Assembly: GCA_016715105.1 (NCBI GenBank)
Contig: JADKBO010000059.1
Location: 186,001 to 250,000, forward strand
Length of the DNA stretch: 64,000 nucleotides
Source of the DNA: Saprospiraceae bacterium
Lineage (GTDB): Bacteria > Bacteroidota > Bacteroidia > Chitinophagales > Saprospiraceae
Direction of reading: 5' to 3'
Under the pieces are notes generated by a model. It was not told where the DNA came from, ran no database searches, and saw nothing but the letters and a program-made list of their open reading frames with translations. The position numbers were made by a program, and so were the translations under genes. This document shows positions 1 through 8,414 of this stretch, one piece after another (positions within the stretch are counted from its first letter, which is position 1; each line of letters starts with the position of its first letter).

Positions 1-1
1 G

Positions 2-475
2 TCTAAAGAAAGAATCTTGGAAGTATACCTCAATGTAGCCGAAATGGGTGATGGAATTTATGGTGCAGAAGCTGCCGCCCAAACCTATTTTAAAAAACCA
101 GCCTTAAAATTGACAAAAGCTGAGGCTGCTCTGATTGCCGCCTGTCTTCCCAATCCTAGAAAATATAATGCTGCTAGACCTACCAAATACATCAGCAGTC
201 GGCAATCCTGGATCATGCGTCAGATGAGATATTGGGGATCTGGATTGGATTTTGACAAGGAGGAGGATGAGCCCAAAGCAAAGAAAGAATCAAAAACAAT
301 GGGTGATTTCAATTGGCTGCGCCAGCAATTCCTTGCTTATGCAAGGAGCAATACCTGCGGTGCAATTCCCTTTGGGAGCAATTGGCTGCGCCATCAATTT
401 CTTGCTTATTTAAGGAGTAATACTTGTGGGGCAAAACATTATCTAATTTCAGCCAATCTGATAGCTGAAAACTGA
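2..475 (+). CDS. mtgA: Monofunctional peptidoglycan glycosyltransferase, C-terminal part
   Basis: Partial gene; the reading frame is open from base 2, so the true start lies upstream of the window. The visible protein begins with SKERILEVYLNVAEMG and continues through AEAALIAACLPNP, both typical of the GT51 glycosyltransferase fold that polymerises lipid II into glycan strands at the inner membrane. After about residue 80 the family similarity ends and a charged linker (DKEEDEPKAKKES) leads into an odd tail made of two 23-residue repeats beginning NWLRQQFLAY and NWLRHQFLAY. That tail is encoded by a 69-bp tandem repeat related to intergenic repeats elsewhere in the window, so the C-terminus appears to be an expansion of repeat DNA into the gene. 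It is convergent with ruvB. Confidence 0.85.
   Translation, partial: SKERILEVYLNVAEMGDGIYGAEAAAQTYFKKPALKLTKAEAALIAACLPNPRKYNAARPTKYISSRQSWIMRQMRYWGSGLDFDKEEDEPKAKKESKTMGDFNWLRQQFLAYARSNTCGAIPFGSNWLRHQFLAYLRSNTCGAKHYLISANLIAEN
311..442 (+). repeat. 69-bp tandem duplication in the mtgA tail
   Basis: Two imperfect copies with a 69-bp period, starting at 311 and 380 (each begins AATTGGCTGCGCC), encode repeated 23-residue blocks. The piece GCAATACCTGCGG also occurs in the intergenic region near 62106, linking this tail to a dispersed repeat family. Confidence 0.75.
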
Positions 476-501
476 AAGCTGATAGCTGTTAAGGTAAGCA
501 A

Positions 502-1533
502 TTAATCAAATAAATTGGCCTGTCTGTTTTTGTTGAAACCGGGGATTTTCAAATGTTTGTATGCTTTTTCCGTGGCTTCCCTTCCTCTGGGCGTGCGCTG
601 TATGTAGCCTTCCATGATGAGAAATGGTTCATGTACTTCCTCTATGGTTCCAGCTTCTTCTCCAACTGCAGTTGCAATGGTGGTGAGACCAACAGGGCCG
701 CCTTTGAATTTTGCGATGATGGTCATTAATATTCGGTTATCCATTTCATCTAGGCCACTGTCATCCACATTGAGTGCATTCAAGCCGTACTTAGCGATTT
801 CTATGGTGATGGTACCGTCTCCTTTTATTTGTGCAAAATCTCTTACTCTTCTAAGCAATGCGTTTGCAATTCTGGGAGTACCCCGACTTCTTCTGGCAAT
901 TTCATAAGCACCATCGTCTTGAATGCTGATGCCCAAAATATCTGCACTCCTGAATATGATTTTCTTGAGTGTATCAATGTCGTAATAATCCAATAAAAAT
1001 GTGATTCCAAACCTTGCTCTCATGGGGGCAGTGAGTAATCCCATCCTAGTTGTCGCTCCTACCAAGGTAAAAGGATTGAGAGAAATCTGAATACTTCGCG
1101 CATTTGGTCCCGAATCTATCATGATGTCTATGCGATAGTCTTCCATGGCGCTGTAGAGATATTCTTCTACTACATTATTGAGTCGATGGATTTCATCAAT
1201 GAATAACACATCACCCTCATCAAGAGAAGTGAGTAAACCAGCCAAGTCTCCTGGTTTTTCCAAAACTGGCCCTGAAGTCATTTTCAAACTTGCCCCTAGT
1301 TCTGTGGCGATGATATTAGATAAAGTTGTTTTACCCAATCCTGGAGGTCCATGTAGTAAAACATGATCAAGCGCTTCTTCTCGCAACTTGGCAGCCTTGA
1401 TAAAAATATCAAGATTTTCAACAATTTTGGGTTGTCCGGAAAATTCTTCCAGCCCTTTTGGGCGCAAGGCTTTATCTACCTGACGGTCGTCTTTGCTAAA
1501 TTGTGAAGTTGTTGGATCTAGATTAGGATTCAT
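502..1533 (-). CDS. ruvB: Holliday junction branch migration DNA helicase RuvB
   Basis: A 343-residue protein of normal RuvB length. RuvB is the hexameric AAA+ motor that, with RuvA, drives branch migration of Holliday junctions. The Walker A motif GPPGLGKTT is at residues 62-70, the Walker B/DEIH element DVLFIDEIHR follows near 108-117, and the C-terminal winged-helix region (GPVGLTTIATAVGEE, YIQRTPRGREAT) is intact. The start is the ATG at 1533; a TATATTTG box ends only about five bases upstream, so the transcript may be leaderless. It stands alone here: mtgA converges on its 3' end and a protease gene lies upstream on the same strand. Confidence 0.97.
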   Translation of the reverse strand: MNPNLDPTTSQFSKDDRQVDKALRPKGLEEFSGQPKIVENLDIFIKAAKLREEALDHVLLHGPPGLGKTTLSNIIATELGASLKMTSGPVLEKPGDLAGLLTSLDEGDVLFIDEIHRLNNVVEEYLYSAMEDYRIDIMIDSGPNARSIQISLNPFTLVGATTRMGLLTAPMRARFGITFLLDYYDIDTLKKIIFRSADILGISIQDDGAYEIARRSRGTPRIANALLRRVRDFAQIKGDGTITIEIAKYGLNALNVDDSGLDEMDNRILMTIIAKFKGGPVGLTTIATAVGEEAGTIEEVHEPFLIMEGYIQRTPRGREATEKAYKHLKIPGFNKNRQANLFD

Positions 1534-1538
1534 GAGTG

Positions 1539-1570
1539 CAAATATACCAAACCAAAACAGAATTGATCAA
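1539..1570 (-). promoter_or_regulatory. Candidate Bacteroidota promoter for ruvB
   Basis: On the minus strand a TTG (complement of 1568-1570) is followed after 21 bases by TATATTTG (complement of 1539-1546), matching the phylum's TTTG-N19-21-TAnnTTTG pattern. The -7 box lies five bases before the ruvB ATG. Confidence 0.5.
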
Positions 1571-1636
1571 CATCTTTTTGGAACTTGCCTATGTAAGATG
1601 TCTCAATAATTTAAAAAATCACTCGAACTTACCAAG

Positions 1637-2917
1637 TTATGGTTCAACATTATCAACCTGTACTTTTCCTATTTCAATGACTTTGCCGACTTTTCTGCCC
1701 TTTTTCCCCACCTTTATACCTTGCCAAAGCAGTCCGCAAGAATTGTTGATTTTTATATTATCCAAGACAAGTGTAGCTCCGGGTTCTACAATAATCGAAC
1801 TTCCTTTCGGCATGGAAACTCTACAGCATAAATGAAGGTATGCACCAGCTTTAACTATGATGTTGCCAGAAAAGTCTCTTGCGCCCTTCAATATCAAAGT
1901 GTCATTGACCTCAAGCGTAAGATTTTCTTTTGGAATACACCAATCATGCCTGAGCAATTTTCTTTGGAAAGTTTTTTCATTGCTCATGATTTTCCTTACT
2001 CTCCCAATTTGGCATGGCGTCAATGCCATCTGGCTGTTGTTGTAATCCATCAGGTTATTGGACGAAACACCATCCTTGCAATTGTTGTCATCAAAACAGT
2101 TTGCATTATTTGGTGTATCGTCACAACCATCTGACGTCCACGCGTGAGATAATCCAAAAACGTGGCCAATTTCATGGTTTAGTAGGGTGGCGTATGCCCA
2201 TTCAGGACCACCTTTTTGAAAAATACCGGCAAGTTTTACTACACTACCCAGAGCTATACCAGCTCCGTGATAAATGTCTGCATTCCTTTCCATTTTGTCT
2301 GGAGGATATGACATGATAAAAACATTGAGGATGCTGTCTGCGTGCACCGCCATTGATTTTATTTTTGTGTCGTAGTTGTTTTGCCCGGCTCCTTTATTTA
2401 AGAAAAAAGCCAATTCTTTGTCTTCTACCAGGTGATGGTATTGCCCGGTTGTATTTCCAATATCTAAGCTAGGCGTAATGTTGTACCTGTATTTTGGGTC
2501 CAAAACTGCAGTTTGGTTTCCCTTTGGCAGTTTCATTTTTTCATTTTTTTGCAATCTGAAATTGGCATTGTCTGTCATAAGCCAAAAGTATGGTTGCATG
2601 GCTTCGGCACTAAAATTATTGCGACCATCCAAATAATCAACCACATGAAAATTGATGTTTATTTGATAGAGATGGTTGAATTCTTCATAAAGCGTGTCGG
2701 GAATATATTGTAGCGGGTTATTACAATCGGCTAACGACTGCAAGTTTACTTTTTTTTGAATGGTTGAATTTGCCTCGAATGTATTATACACTAACTTCCT
2801 ATTGCATGAAACGAATACAAACAAAATTGATACAAGAAAATAAACACTTTGATGAGTTGTCTTTGTATTGAAAATTTGATTGAAGAAGTGTATCTGAAAT
2901 TTCTCGAACATGATCAA
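1637..2917 (-). CDS. Secreted M43-family (pappalysin-like) zinc metalloprotease lipoprotein
   Basis: A 426-residue protein. The N-terminus has a hydrophobic segment ending in a lipobox-like FVSC at about residues 35-38, so it is probably an exported lipoprotein. The zinc site HEIGHVFGLSHAW matches the extended HExxHxxGxxH motif, followed by the disulfide-rich DGCDDTPNN and the Met-turn segment NLMDYNN, all characteristic of M43 proteases. The C-terminal ~80 residues (IIVKAGAYLHL, GSSIIVEPGATLVLDN, LLWQGIKV) look like the start of a beta-helical repeat region seen in surface proteins of this phylum, but it stops abruptly with no T9SS sorting domain, so the gene may be 3'-truncated. Substrate unknown. 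Confidence 0.8.
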   Translation of the reverse strand: MIMFEKFQIHFFNQIFNTKTTHQSVYFLVSILFVFVSCNRKLVYNTFEANSTIQKKVNLQSLADCNNPLQYIPDTLYEEFNHLYQININFHVVDYLDGRNNFSAEAMQPYFWLMTDNANFRLQKNEKMKLPKGNQTAVLDPKYRYNITPSLDIGNTTGQYHHLVEDKELAFFLNKGAGQNNYDTKIKSMAVHADSILNVFIMSYPPDKMERNADIYHGAGIALGSVVKLAGIFQKGGPEWAYATLLNHEIGHVFGLSHAWTSDGCDDTPNNANCFDDNNCKDGVSSNNLMDYNNSQMALTPCQIGRVRKIMSNEKTFQRKLLRHDWCIPKENLTLEVNDTLILKGARDFSGNIIVKAGAYLHLCCRVSMPKGSSIIVEPGATLVLDNIKINNSCGLLWQGIKVGKKGRKVGKVIEIGKVQVDNVEP

Positions 2918-3106
2918 AAGCTGATTTTTTAAAGATACATCATTCAGAAATAGAGATAACCAATTTCAAGCTTGAAAATAGGACACCTCAATTTCTGAAT
3001 GAAGTAAGTTGTTTTAATCGCAAGGTCATAAAGTTTAAAATTTGGCCACTTCAAAATTTACACTTTTGTGAATTAATGTAAAACAGAAGGTCAGGACGGT
3101 GACCCG

Positions 3107-4015
3107 TTACTGAATTTTAAATCTCATGGGTAAAGTATATTGCACCTTCACCGTTTGACCTTGTTGTCTTCCGGGAATCCATTTATCTTTCATTTTATTC
3201 ATAGAGTTGACAACTTTCAAAACTGCATCACCCAATCCTGCACCTGGATCTCTGAGTATTTGAATGTCCTCGACCAATCCCTCTTTGCCCACCACAAATT
3301 GAACAAGAACAGTGCCTTCAATGCGGTTCTCCTGTGCGAGTTGAGGATAGACTACTTGATCATAGACAAATTTGAGCAACTTAGTCCTGGAACATTCTTC
3401 CTTTTCTTTGTGTGACCCGATTAAGTCTTCACAACCAGGAAATCTGGGCATTTGCTCTACAAAAATAAATGGCTTGTCCTCTTTGATAGGTGGCGGTAGT
3501 GGCGGTGGTGGAATGTTTTTGGCCACTTGTTTTTCCATAACTATATTTTCAGTGGGTGTGAGTTGTTCATCCACAAACGTAGGTTGATCCTCAATAAATT
3601 CCTCTAGTGGGATTTCGATGATTTTAGGAACAACTGGAGGAGGTAGTTTTGGCGGTTCTGGCATGGAAGTACGTATGTTTTCAGTATACTCCTCTACATA
3701 TTCCAAATCTACAACTTGCCACTTTGGTCTAAAATCTGGGACCGTCCAATTGATAGCCAAAAGCGTTGATGCGGTTGCCACCAATAGTCCCCACAACAGA
3801 AATGACCTGGAATATGAGAAAGCATCCACATCTGGGTATTTGGTGCGACTCAATAGGGAAGAATTCCATTCTTTGTTGAGATATTTTTGGGTCAATTTTG
3901 GAAAACTATTCCCAGAACGTTTTTTAATCACTAGAATAATAAACAAACTCAAACATGTAAGCCCGGCTATAGACATAAGGATGGTCTCACCGGAAAACGC
4001 TAGTTCTCTGATCAT
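3107..4015 (-). CDS. Energy transducer TonB family protein
   Basis: A 302-residue protein with two N-terminal membrane segments (about 12-28 and 70-90), a proline-rich periplasmic spacer (PPKLPPPVVP, PPPPLPPP) and a C-terminal TonB domain (IEGTVLVQFVVGKEGLVEDI, VKVQYTLPMRFKIQ). A FVEQMPRFPGCED motif precedes the TonB domain, as in many Bacteroidota TonB homologues. TonB couples inner-membrane proton motive force (through ExbB/ExbD, absent here) to outer-membrane transporters. It is a tandem paralogue of the frame-broken gene immediately upstream on the same strand; the two share layout and motifs. Which transporter it serves cannot be told from the sequence. Confidence 0.9.
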   Translation of the reverse strand: MIRELAFSGETILMSIAGLTCLSLFIILVIKKRSGNSFPKLTQKYLNKEWNSSLLSRTKYPDVDAFSYSRSFLLWGLLVATASTLLAINWTVPDFRPKWQVVDLEYVEEYTENIRTSMPEPPKLPPPVVPKIIEIPLEEFIEDQPTFVDEQLTPTENIVMEKQVAKNIPPPPLPPPIKEDKPFIFVEQMPRFPGCEDLIGSHKEKEECSRTKLLKFVYDQVVYPQLAQENRIEGTVLVQFVVGKEGLVEDIQILRDPGAGLGDAVLKVVNSMNKMKDKWIPGRQQGQTVKVQYTLPMRFKIQ

Positions 4016-4216
4016 AACATATTAGTTTAAAGAAGTAATGAAAAATTATGTTATCACCCTGGCCAGAAGTAATAAATGTGGGAAGGATCACCTCAATCAC
4101 ATCTATACATAAGATGCAGATTATCAATTATTTGGCGTATTTTTTGACCAATATTTTTAAATGATGTACTTGTGAAGTGATTTAATTATAAATCAATTTG
4201 AGGTTGGGTTTGGGGC

Positions 4217-4252
4217 ATAAAAAAAGGGCAAGTTGTGATCAACTTGCCCTTT
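4217..4252 (-). terminator. Rho-independent terminator after the second TonB gene
   Basis: A perfect 13-bp stem (AAAGGGCAAGTTG at 4223-4235 with its complement at 4240-4252) and a 4-base loop. Read on the minus strand the stem is followed by a run of T (complement of the A-run at 4219-4225). It lies about 26 bases after the TonB stop at 4279. Confidence 0.85.
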
Positions 4253-4278
4253 ATAAGAACTATGTTATTTTTAAAAGA

Positions 4279-5207
4279 CTAATCTTGCAATTTGAATTTA
4301 ATAGGCAAAGTATACTGTACTTTCACAGCTTGACCTCTCTGTTTTCCAGGAGTCCATTTTTCACCCATTTTGTTCATGGAGTCAACGACATCTTTAGCAG
4401 AATCACCTAGGCCTGCACCTGGATCTCTTAAGATAGCGATGTCTTCAATCTCACCTTTTCTACCTACTGTAAATTGCACAACAGTAGTGCCTTCTACGCC
4501 ATTTTCCCTGGCAATTGGTGGATATTTTACATTTTTATAGATATACTGGAGTAATTTTTCTCTAGCACAAGCTTCTTTAGCTTTGTTATCGCCAGGAGCA
4601 CTTTCACAACCAGGGAATCTAGGCATTTGCTCAACCACCTTGAAGATTTCTTCTGTTTTTGGTGGTGGTGGTGGTGGTGGTGGTGGTGGTGTGGTGGTGG
4701 TGCTTTCTTTTCTTCCTTTACAGGTTCAGCAACCACTCTTTCATCTTCTTCAACCGTTTGATCTACAAACTCAGGTTGATCCTCGATCACTTCCTCATCC
4801 GGTACCTCAGTAATCACTGGTGGTGGTGGCGGTGGCGGTGGTGGTGGTGGTTCAGCCGTACGAGGTGGCTCCACTTCAATTTCTTCTTCCCATACCAAGG
4901 CGTCATCAGGTACATAAACCTTTGCGTCTCTCTGGGTCCAGTTGAGGGCAAACAAAGTAGTAGCTGTTGCTCCAAGTAATCCCCAAAGAAGGAAAGGTCT
5001 GTAGAAAGAAAAACTATCTACATCTGGATACTTGGTTCTAGCAGCGAGTGGAGATTTCCACTTCTTATTCAAGTACTTTTCTGTTAAAGACCCAAGTTGA
5101 CCCTTAAACCTATTTCTAAGAAAGTAAATAGTTCCAAGAGTTACCAGGACCAATCCCAAAAGAGCCAAGCCTACTGTCGCGCCCGAAAATTCTAGTCCTT
5201 TAAACAT
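4279..5207 (-). CDS. Energy transducer TonB family protein, frame broken in a CCA repeat
   Basis: Paralogue of the neighbouring TonB gene. The first frame (start 5207) encodes two membrane segments and two proline runs, then enters the trinucleotide repeat at 4661-4702 and turns into a meaningless poly-His frame. The second frame resumes with VVEQMPRFPGCES and a complete TonB C-terminal domain ending VKVQYTLPIKFKLQ. Adding one base in the repeat restores an uninterrupted ~309-residue protein, close to the 302 of the paralogue. Either the consensus dropped a base or this is a slipped-strand off state. A strong terminator follows. Role as for TonB: energising outer-membrane transport. Confidence 0.85.
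4661..4702. repeat. GGT/CCA trinucleotide repeat inside a TonB gene
   Basis: Ten GGT units (4661-4690) followed directly by GT and further GGT units; the phase slips by one base at 4690/4691. The tract encodes the proline spacer on the minus strand, and this slip is what breaks the gene. Confidence 0.85.
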
Positions 5208-5293
5208 ATTAAATAATTTTTTAAACTTTAAACGATTGCTATATACTTACAGCAAAACCATTTTCTTAGGATGGCTAAGCAAATATAAAAACC

Positions 5294-5668
5294 CTACCGT
5301 AATTTCAAAAAAATAGTTGTGCCAAATATTGTTCCGGCCACATTTGCCAAGATATCGTAAAATTCAAAACTTCTATCTTTGGTCAATCCTGCCTGCAAAC
5401 ACTCTATAATAAATCCCAGAATAATCAATCCTGAGATGGTATATAAAGTGGCATTTTTCCTTGTTTTATTAGATATCAAGGCTGTCATCCACAGCCAAGA
5501 ACATACACTATACAAGATAAAATGCGCCAACTTGTCAAAACCTACAATATTATCTACACCATTTACTTTCAACATCGAAGAAGATACCATACAACCAGTA
5601 AATATCAACAATGTCCAAAAAATGGCGATGAGGTACTTAAAATTCACTTTAAAATTTCTTTCACTCAT
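5294..5668 (-). CDS. VanZ-like family membrane protein
   Basis: A 124-residue protein with about four hydrophobic segments. The pattern DKLAHFILY after the first segment, IECLQ at about 88-92 and the closing FYDILANVAGTIFGT match the short VanZ-like family. Stand-alone members have no established reaction; VanZ itself gives low-level teicoplanin resistance by an unclear mechanism. It sits between the TonB pair and gcvH on the same strand, with gaps of 86 and 55 bases, so co-transcription with gcvH is possible. Function here is unknown. Confidence 0.75.
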   Translation of the reverse strand: MSERNFKVNFKYLIAIFWTLLIFTGCMVSSSMLKVNGVDNIVGFDKLAHFILYSVCSWLWMTALISNKTRKNATLYTISGLIILGFIIECLQAGLTKDRSFEFYDILANVAGTIFGTTIFLKLR

Positions 5669-5723
5669 TTGTTATAAGATGTAGTAACTTAAATTTTTGG
5701 TGTGAAACTTTAAAAAAAAAGTT

Positions 5724-6116
5724 TTATCCAACCAACTCGCCGTATGCCTCAGCTGACAACAAATCATTTAAATCGTCAGCATTGGTCAATTTTATCTTTA
5801 CAATCCATCCTTCACCATAAGCATCAGAATTGATTAAACTTGGATTGTCCCCTTGTGCTTCATCTAGTTCGGGATTGAAAGCAATCACTTCTCCAGATAC
5901 GGGCATAAACAGATCTGAAGTTGTTTTTACAGCCTCCACGGTTCCAAAGATTTCGTCTTTTTCAATCGTTTCTCCTACAGTTTCAACTTCAACATAAACG
6001 ATGTCACCCAATTCGCCTTGTGCAAAATCAGTGATACCTACAGTTGCAGTGCCATCTTCATGGATTAAGATCCATTCGTGTTCTTTGGTGTATTTTAAAT
6101 TTTCAGGAAACTTCAT
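5724..6116 (-). CDS. gcvH: Glycine cleavage system H protein
   Basis: A 130-residue protein of standard length. GcvH carries the lipoyl arm that shuttles the aminomethyl group between the P, T and L proteins of glycine cleavage. The lipoylated lysine is Lys64 in EAVKTTSD, and the flanking YTKEHEW and GDIVYVE segments are canonical. It starts 11 bases downstream of the citrate synthase stop on the same strand, indicating an operon. The P and T proteins are not in this window. Confidence 0.97.
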   Translation of the reverse strand: MKFPENLKYTKEHEWILIHEDGTATVGITDFAQGELGDIVYVEVETVGETIEKDEIFGTVEAVKTTSDLFMPVSGEVIAFNPELDEAQGDNPSLINSDAYGEGWIVKIKLTNADDLNDLLSAEAYGELVG

Positions 6117-6127
6117 ATTTAGTAAGC

Positions 6128-7438
6128 TTATTTATTTTCGTTGACAAAAGATTTGAGCCATTCTGTGGTGATAGATTTTGGTCTTTCAAGCGAAAGTCCA
6201 TAGGCTCTGTCCCAGCATAATTGTGCTAATACACCCAGTGCTCTGGAAACCCCAAAAAGTACGGTATAAAAACTGTATTCTTTCAAACCATAGTGAACCA
6301 ATAATGCACCAGAATGTGCGTCTACGTTTGGCCATGGATTTTTTACCTTACCAAGCGCACCCAGAACTTCAGGAACTACTTCAAACAAGTCCCAGACGAT
6401 TTGTACAATGTCATCGTCTTTGATATTTTGTTCTGCGAATATTTTCTGCGCAATAAAACGTGGGTCTGGTTGTCTTAATACAGCGTGGCCATAACCTGGC
6501 ACAACTTGTCCACTTTCCAAAGTTTCATTGATGTATGCCCGTAATTGATCTTTCGTAGGAGTAGTCGTGCCAAGGCTTTCAACCATATTGAAAATCCATT
6601 TGATCACCTCTTGATTGGCCAAACCATGCAATGGACCTGCAAGCGAATTCATTCCTCCAGCAAATGAAAGATATGCATCACTCAATGTTGATCCAACCAA
6701 ATGGACCGTATGTGCAGAGGCATTTCCACCTTCATGATCTGCGTGGATGGTGAGGTACAACCTCATTAATGATAAAAAGTCGGGTTGATTGATGCCCAAC
6801 ATTTGAGCAAAATTACCACCCCAATCTAATCCTGGTTGTGCAGGAATATGTACGCCATTGTGGAATGATCTTCTATATATATAAGCTGCAATATGGGGTA
6901 GTTTTGCAATGAGGTTCATGCTGTCTTCATACATGGCATCCCAATAATCATTGCGATTCATGCCTTCATCATAATTGGCAGCGAATATACTGTCTGATTG
7001 CATAGCCATGATGCCAATTGTAAATTGGGTCATGGGATGAGTATCAATGGACAAGGAGTCCAATGTTTTGAATACGCTTGGGTCGATTTTTGCCCTTGAT
7101 TCCCACTCAGCACTCAACCAATCAACTTGTTCTTTGGTGGGAATTTCATTGACGAGCATCAACCAAAATAGTCCTTCTGGAAGGGGCTCTTTTCCACCTT
7201 CAATTTTAGGTAATAATTCCCTGAGCTGAGGTATTGAATAACCTCTGAATCTTATTCCTTCCTCTGGATCTAATGATGATGTGTCCCAAAGCATACATTT
7301 GATGCTTCTCATTCCTCCGATTACTTGTCCTACATTGACAGTATCAATTTGTTTCTCACCGTAAGTTTTTGCTATGGACTTGAGCTCCTCCTTGCCTATG
7401 TCAGCAAGTGCTTTAAACTTCTCTTTTAATGGATCCAT
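6128..7438 (-). CDS. Citrate synthase, eukaryote-like type I
   Basis: A 436-residue protein from the ATG at 7438. The open frame extends further upstream to 7540, but that extra segment has no family similarity, and AAGAGAGAAC just before 7438 could serve as a ribosome binding site. The enzyme condenses acetyl-CoA and oxaloacetate into citrate in the TCA cycle. The opening block GEKQIDTVNVGQVIGGMR and the later WDTSSLDPEEGIRFRG resemble mitochondrial-type citrate synthases rather than GltA. Catalytic-region motifs are visible: GPLHGLANQE, VPGYGHAVLR and VDAHSGALL. It is the first gene of an apparent pair with gcvH. Confidence 0.95.
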   Translation of the reverse strand: MDPLKEKFKALADIGKEELKSIAKTYGEKQIDTVNVGQVIGGMRSIKCMLWDTSSLDPEEGIRFRGYSIPQLRELLPKIEGGKEPLPEGLFWLMLVNEIPTKEQVDWLSAEWESRAKIDPSVFKTLDSLSIDTHPMTQFTIGIMAMQSDSIFAANYDEGMNRNDYWDAMYEDSMNLIAKLPHIAAYIYRRSFHNGVHIPAQPGLDWGGNFAQMLGINQPDFLSLMRLYLTIHADHEGGNASAHTVHLVGSTLSDAYLSFAGGMNSLAGPLHGLANQEVIKWIFNMVESLGTTTPTKDQLRAYINETLESGQVVPGYGHAVLRQPDPRFIAQKIFAEQNIKDDDIVQIVWDLFEVVPEVLGALGKVKNPWPNVDAHSGALLVHYGLKEYSFYTVLFGVSRALGVLAQLCWDRAYGLSLERPKSITTEWLKSFVNENK

Positions 7439-7725
7439 GTTCTCTCTTAATAAGTTTATTTGTGTAATTTCTCTTGATTTTAAAACATACCTGATCAAAT
7501 AGGCAGATATAGATCTTGGAATATTGATAACCTTTGTCAAGAAAAGTACAGATAAACCATGGATTACTACAAAAAACTATTTTTCTCAAGTGGCGGCTAA
7601 AATACAATTAAAAATATAATTTTAACAATGAAATGAAGATGTCGCAAATATTTTTACTTCATCTTTATTCTAATGCTTTTTTAAGATATTTGTTGGCTAA
7701 AGGTAGGAAAACATCATATCAGATT

Positions 7726-8388
7726 ATGAGTAATGTACCATACATTGATTTCCATTGCCATTCATATAGTGAAAATTATATAGATGTACTTGAGATCGTC
7801 AGTACAGACCCTTCTCGTAACGTTGCCGATGGTCTGCACACCATTGGTTTTCATCCTTGGTGGCATTTAGATCCATTGCAGGATGAAGAGATAAGTCACT
7901 TAAAAAAACACATCTTGGCAAACAAAACTTGTCTTGCAGTGGGCGAATGTGGCCTAGATAAGTTTCAGGGCGCTGATTTGGACTTGCAAATACACAATTT
8001 TGAACTTCAAATCCAGCTGGCCAACGAATTACAATTACCGCTGATTGTACATTGTGTCCGCAAGTATGATTCTATTTTACAATTATTCAAAAAACATGCA
8101 CAGACGACTTGGGTTATCCATGGATTTAAAAGAGATCTAGATTTGGCGACTAAAATGGTAGACCAGGGCATCAGGCTTTCTGTGGCGCCCCACGAAAATA
8201 TGACACCAGTCTTTGAAACTTGTCTCAAAAGTTTGCCATTGGAGATGATCCACCTGGAAACAGACAGTGACAGACGTACAAGCATACAAGAGCGATACCA
8301 AATAATGGCTGATCTGAGGCAGGACCCAGTGGATGAATTAAGGTTGAAAATGTATGATAATACCAAAAGCTTATTCAGAAGGATGTAG
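7726..8388 (+). CDS. TatD family hydrolase
   Basis: A 220-residue protein from the ATG at 7726; the longer frame from 7633 adds residues without family similarity, and the fold begins at YIDFHCHS. The metal-binding HxH (His10 and His12), VGECGLDK, VHCVRK, VIHGF and HLETDS elements mark a TatD-type metal-dependent hydrolase; characterised family members are DNases. At about 220 residues it is shorter than the usual ~255. It is divergent from citrate synthase and followed 26 bases later by a ThiF-family gene on the same strand, probably co-transcribed. Confidence 0.85.
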   Translation: MSNVPYIDFHCHSYSENYIDVLEIVSTDPSRNVADGLHTIGFHPWWHLDPLQDEEISHLKKHILANKTCLAVGECGLDKFQGADLDLQIHNFELQIQLANELQLPLIVHCVRKYDSILQLFKKHAQTTWVIHGFKRDLDLATKMVDQGIRLSVAPHENMTPVFETCLKSLPLEMIHLETDSDRRTSIQERYQIMADLRQDPVDELRLKMYDNTKSLFRRM

Positions 8389-8414
8389 ATTTGCCCATTC
8401 AAATAGCATAAAAA

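Noticed and set aside
4659..4979. Plus-strand frame rich in Val and Trp, and the minus-strand poly-His frame
   Set aside because: Both are off-frame readings of the GGT/CCA repeats in the TonB gene; the proline-encoding frame is the real one.
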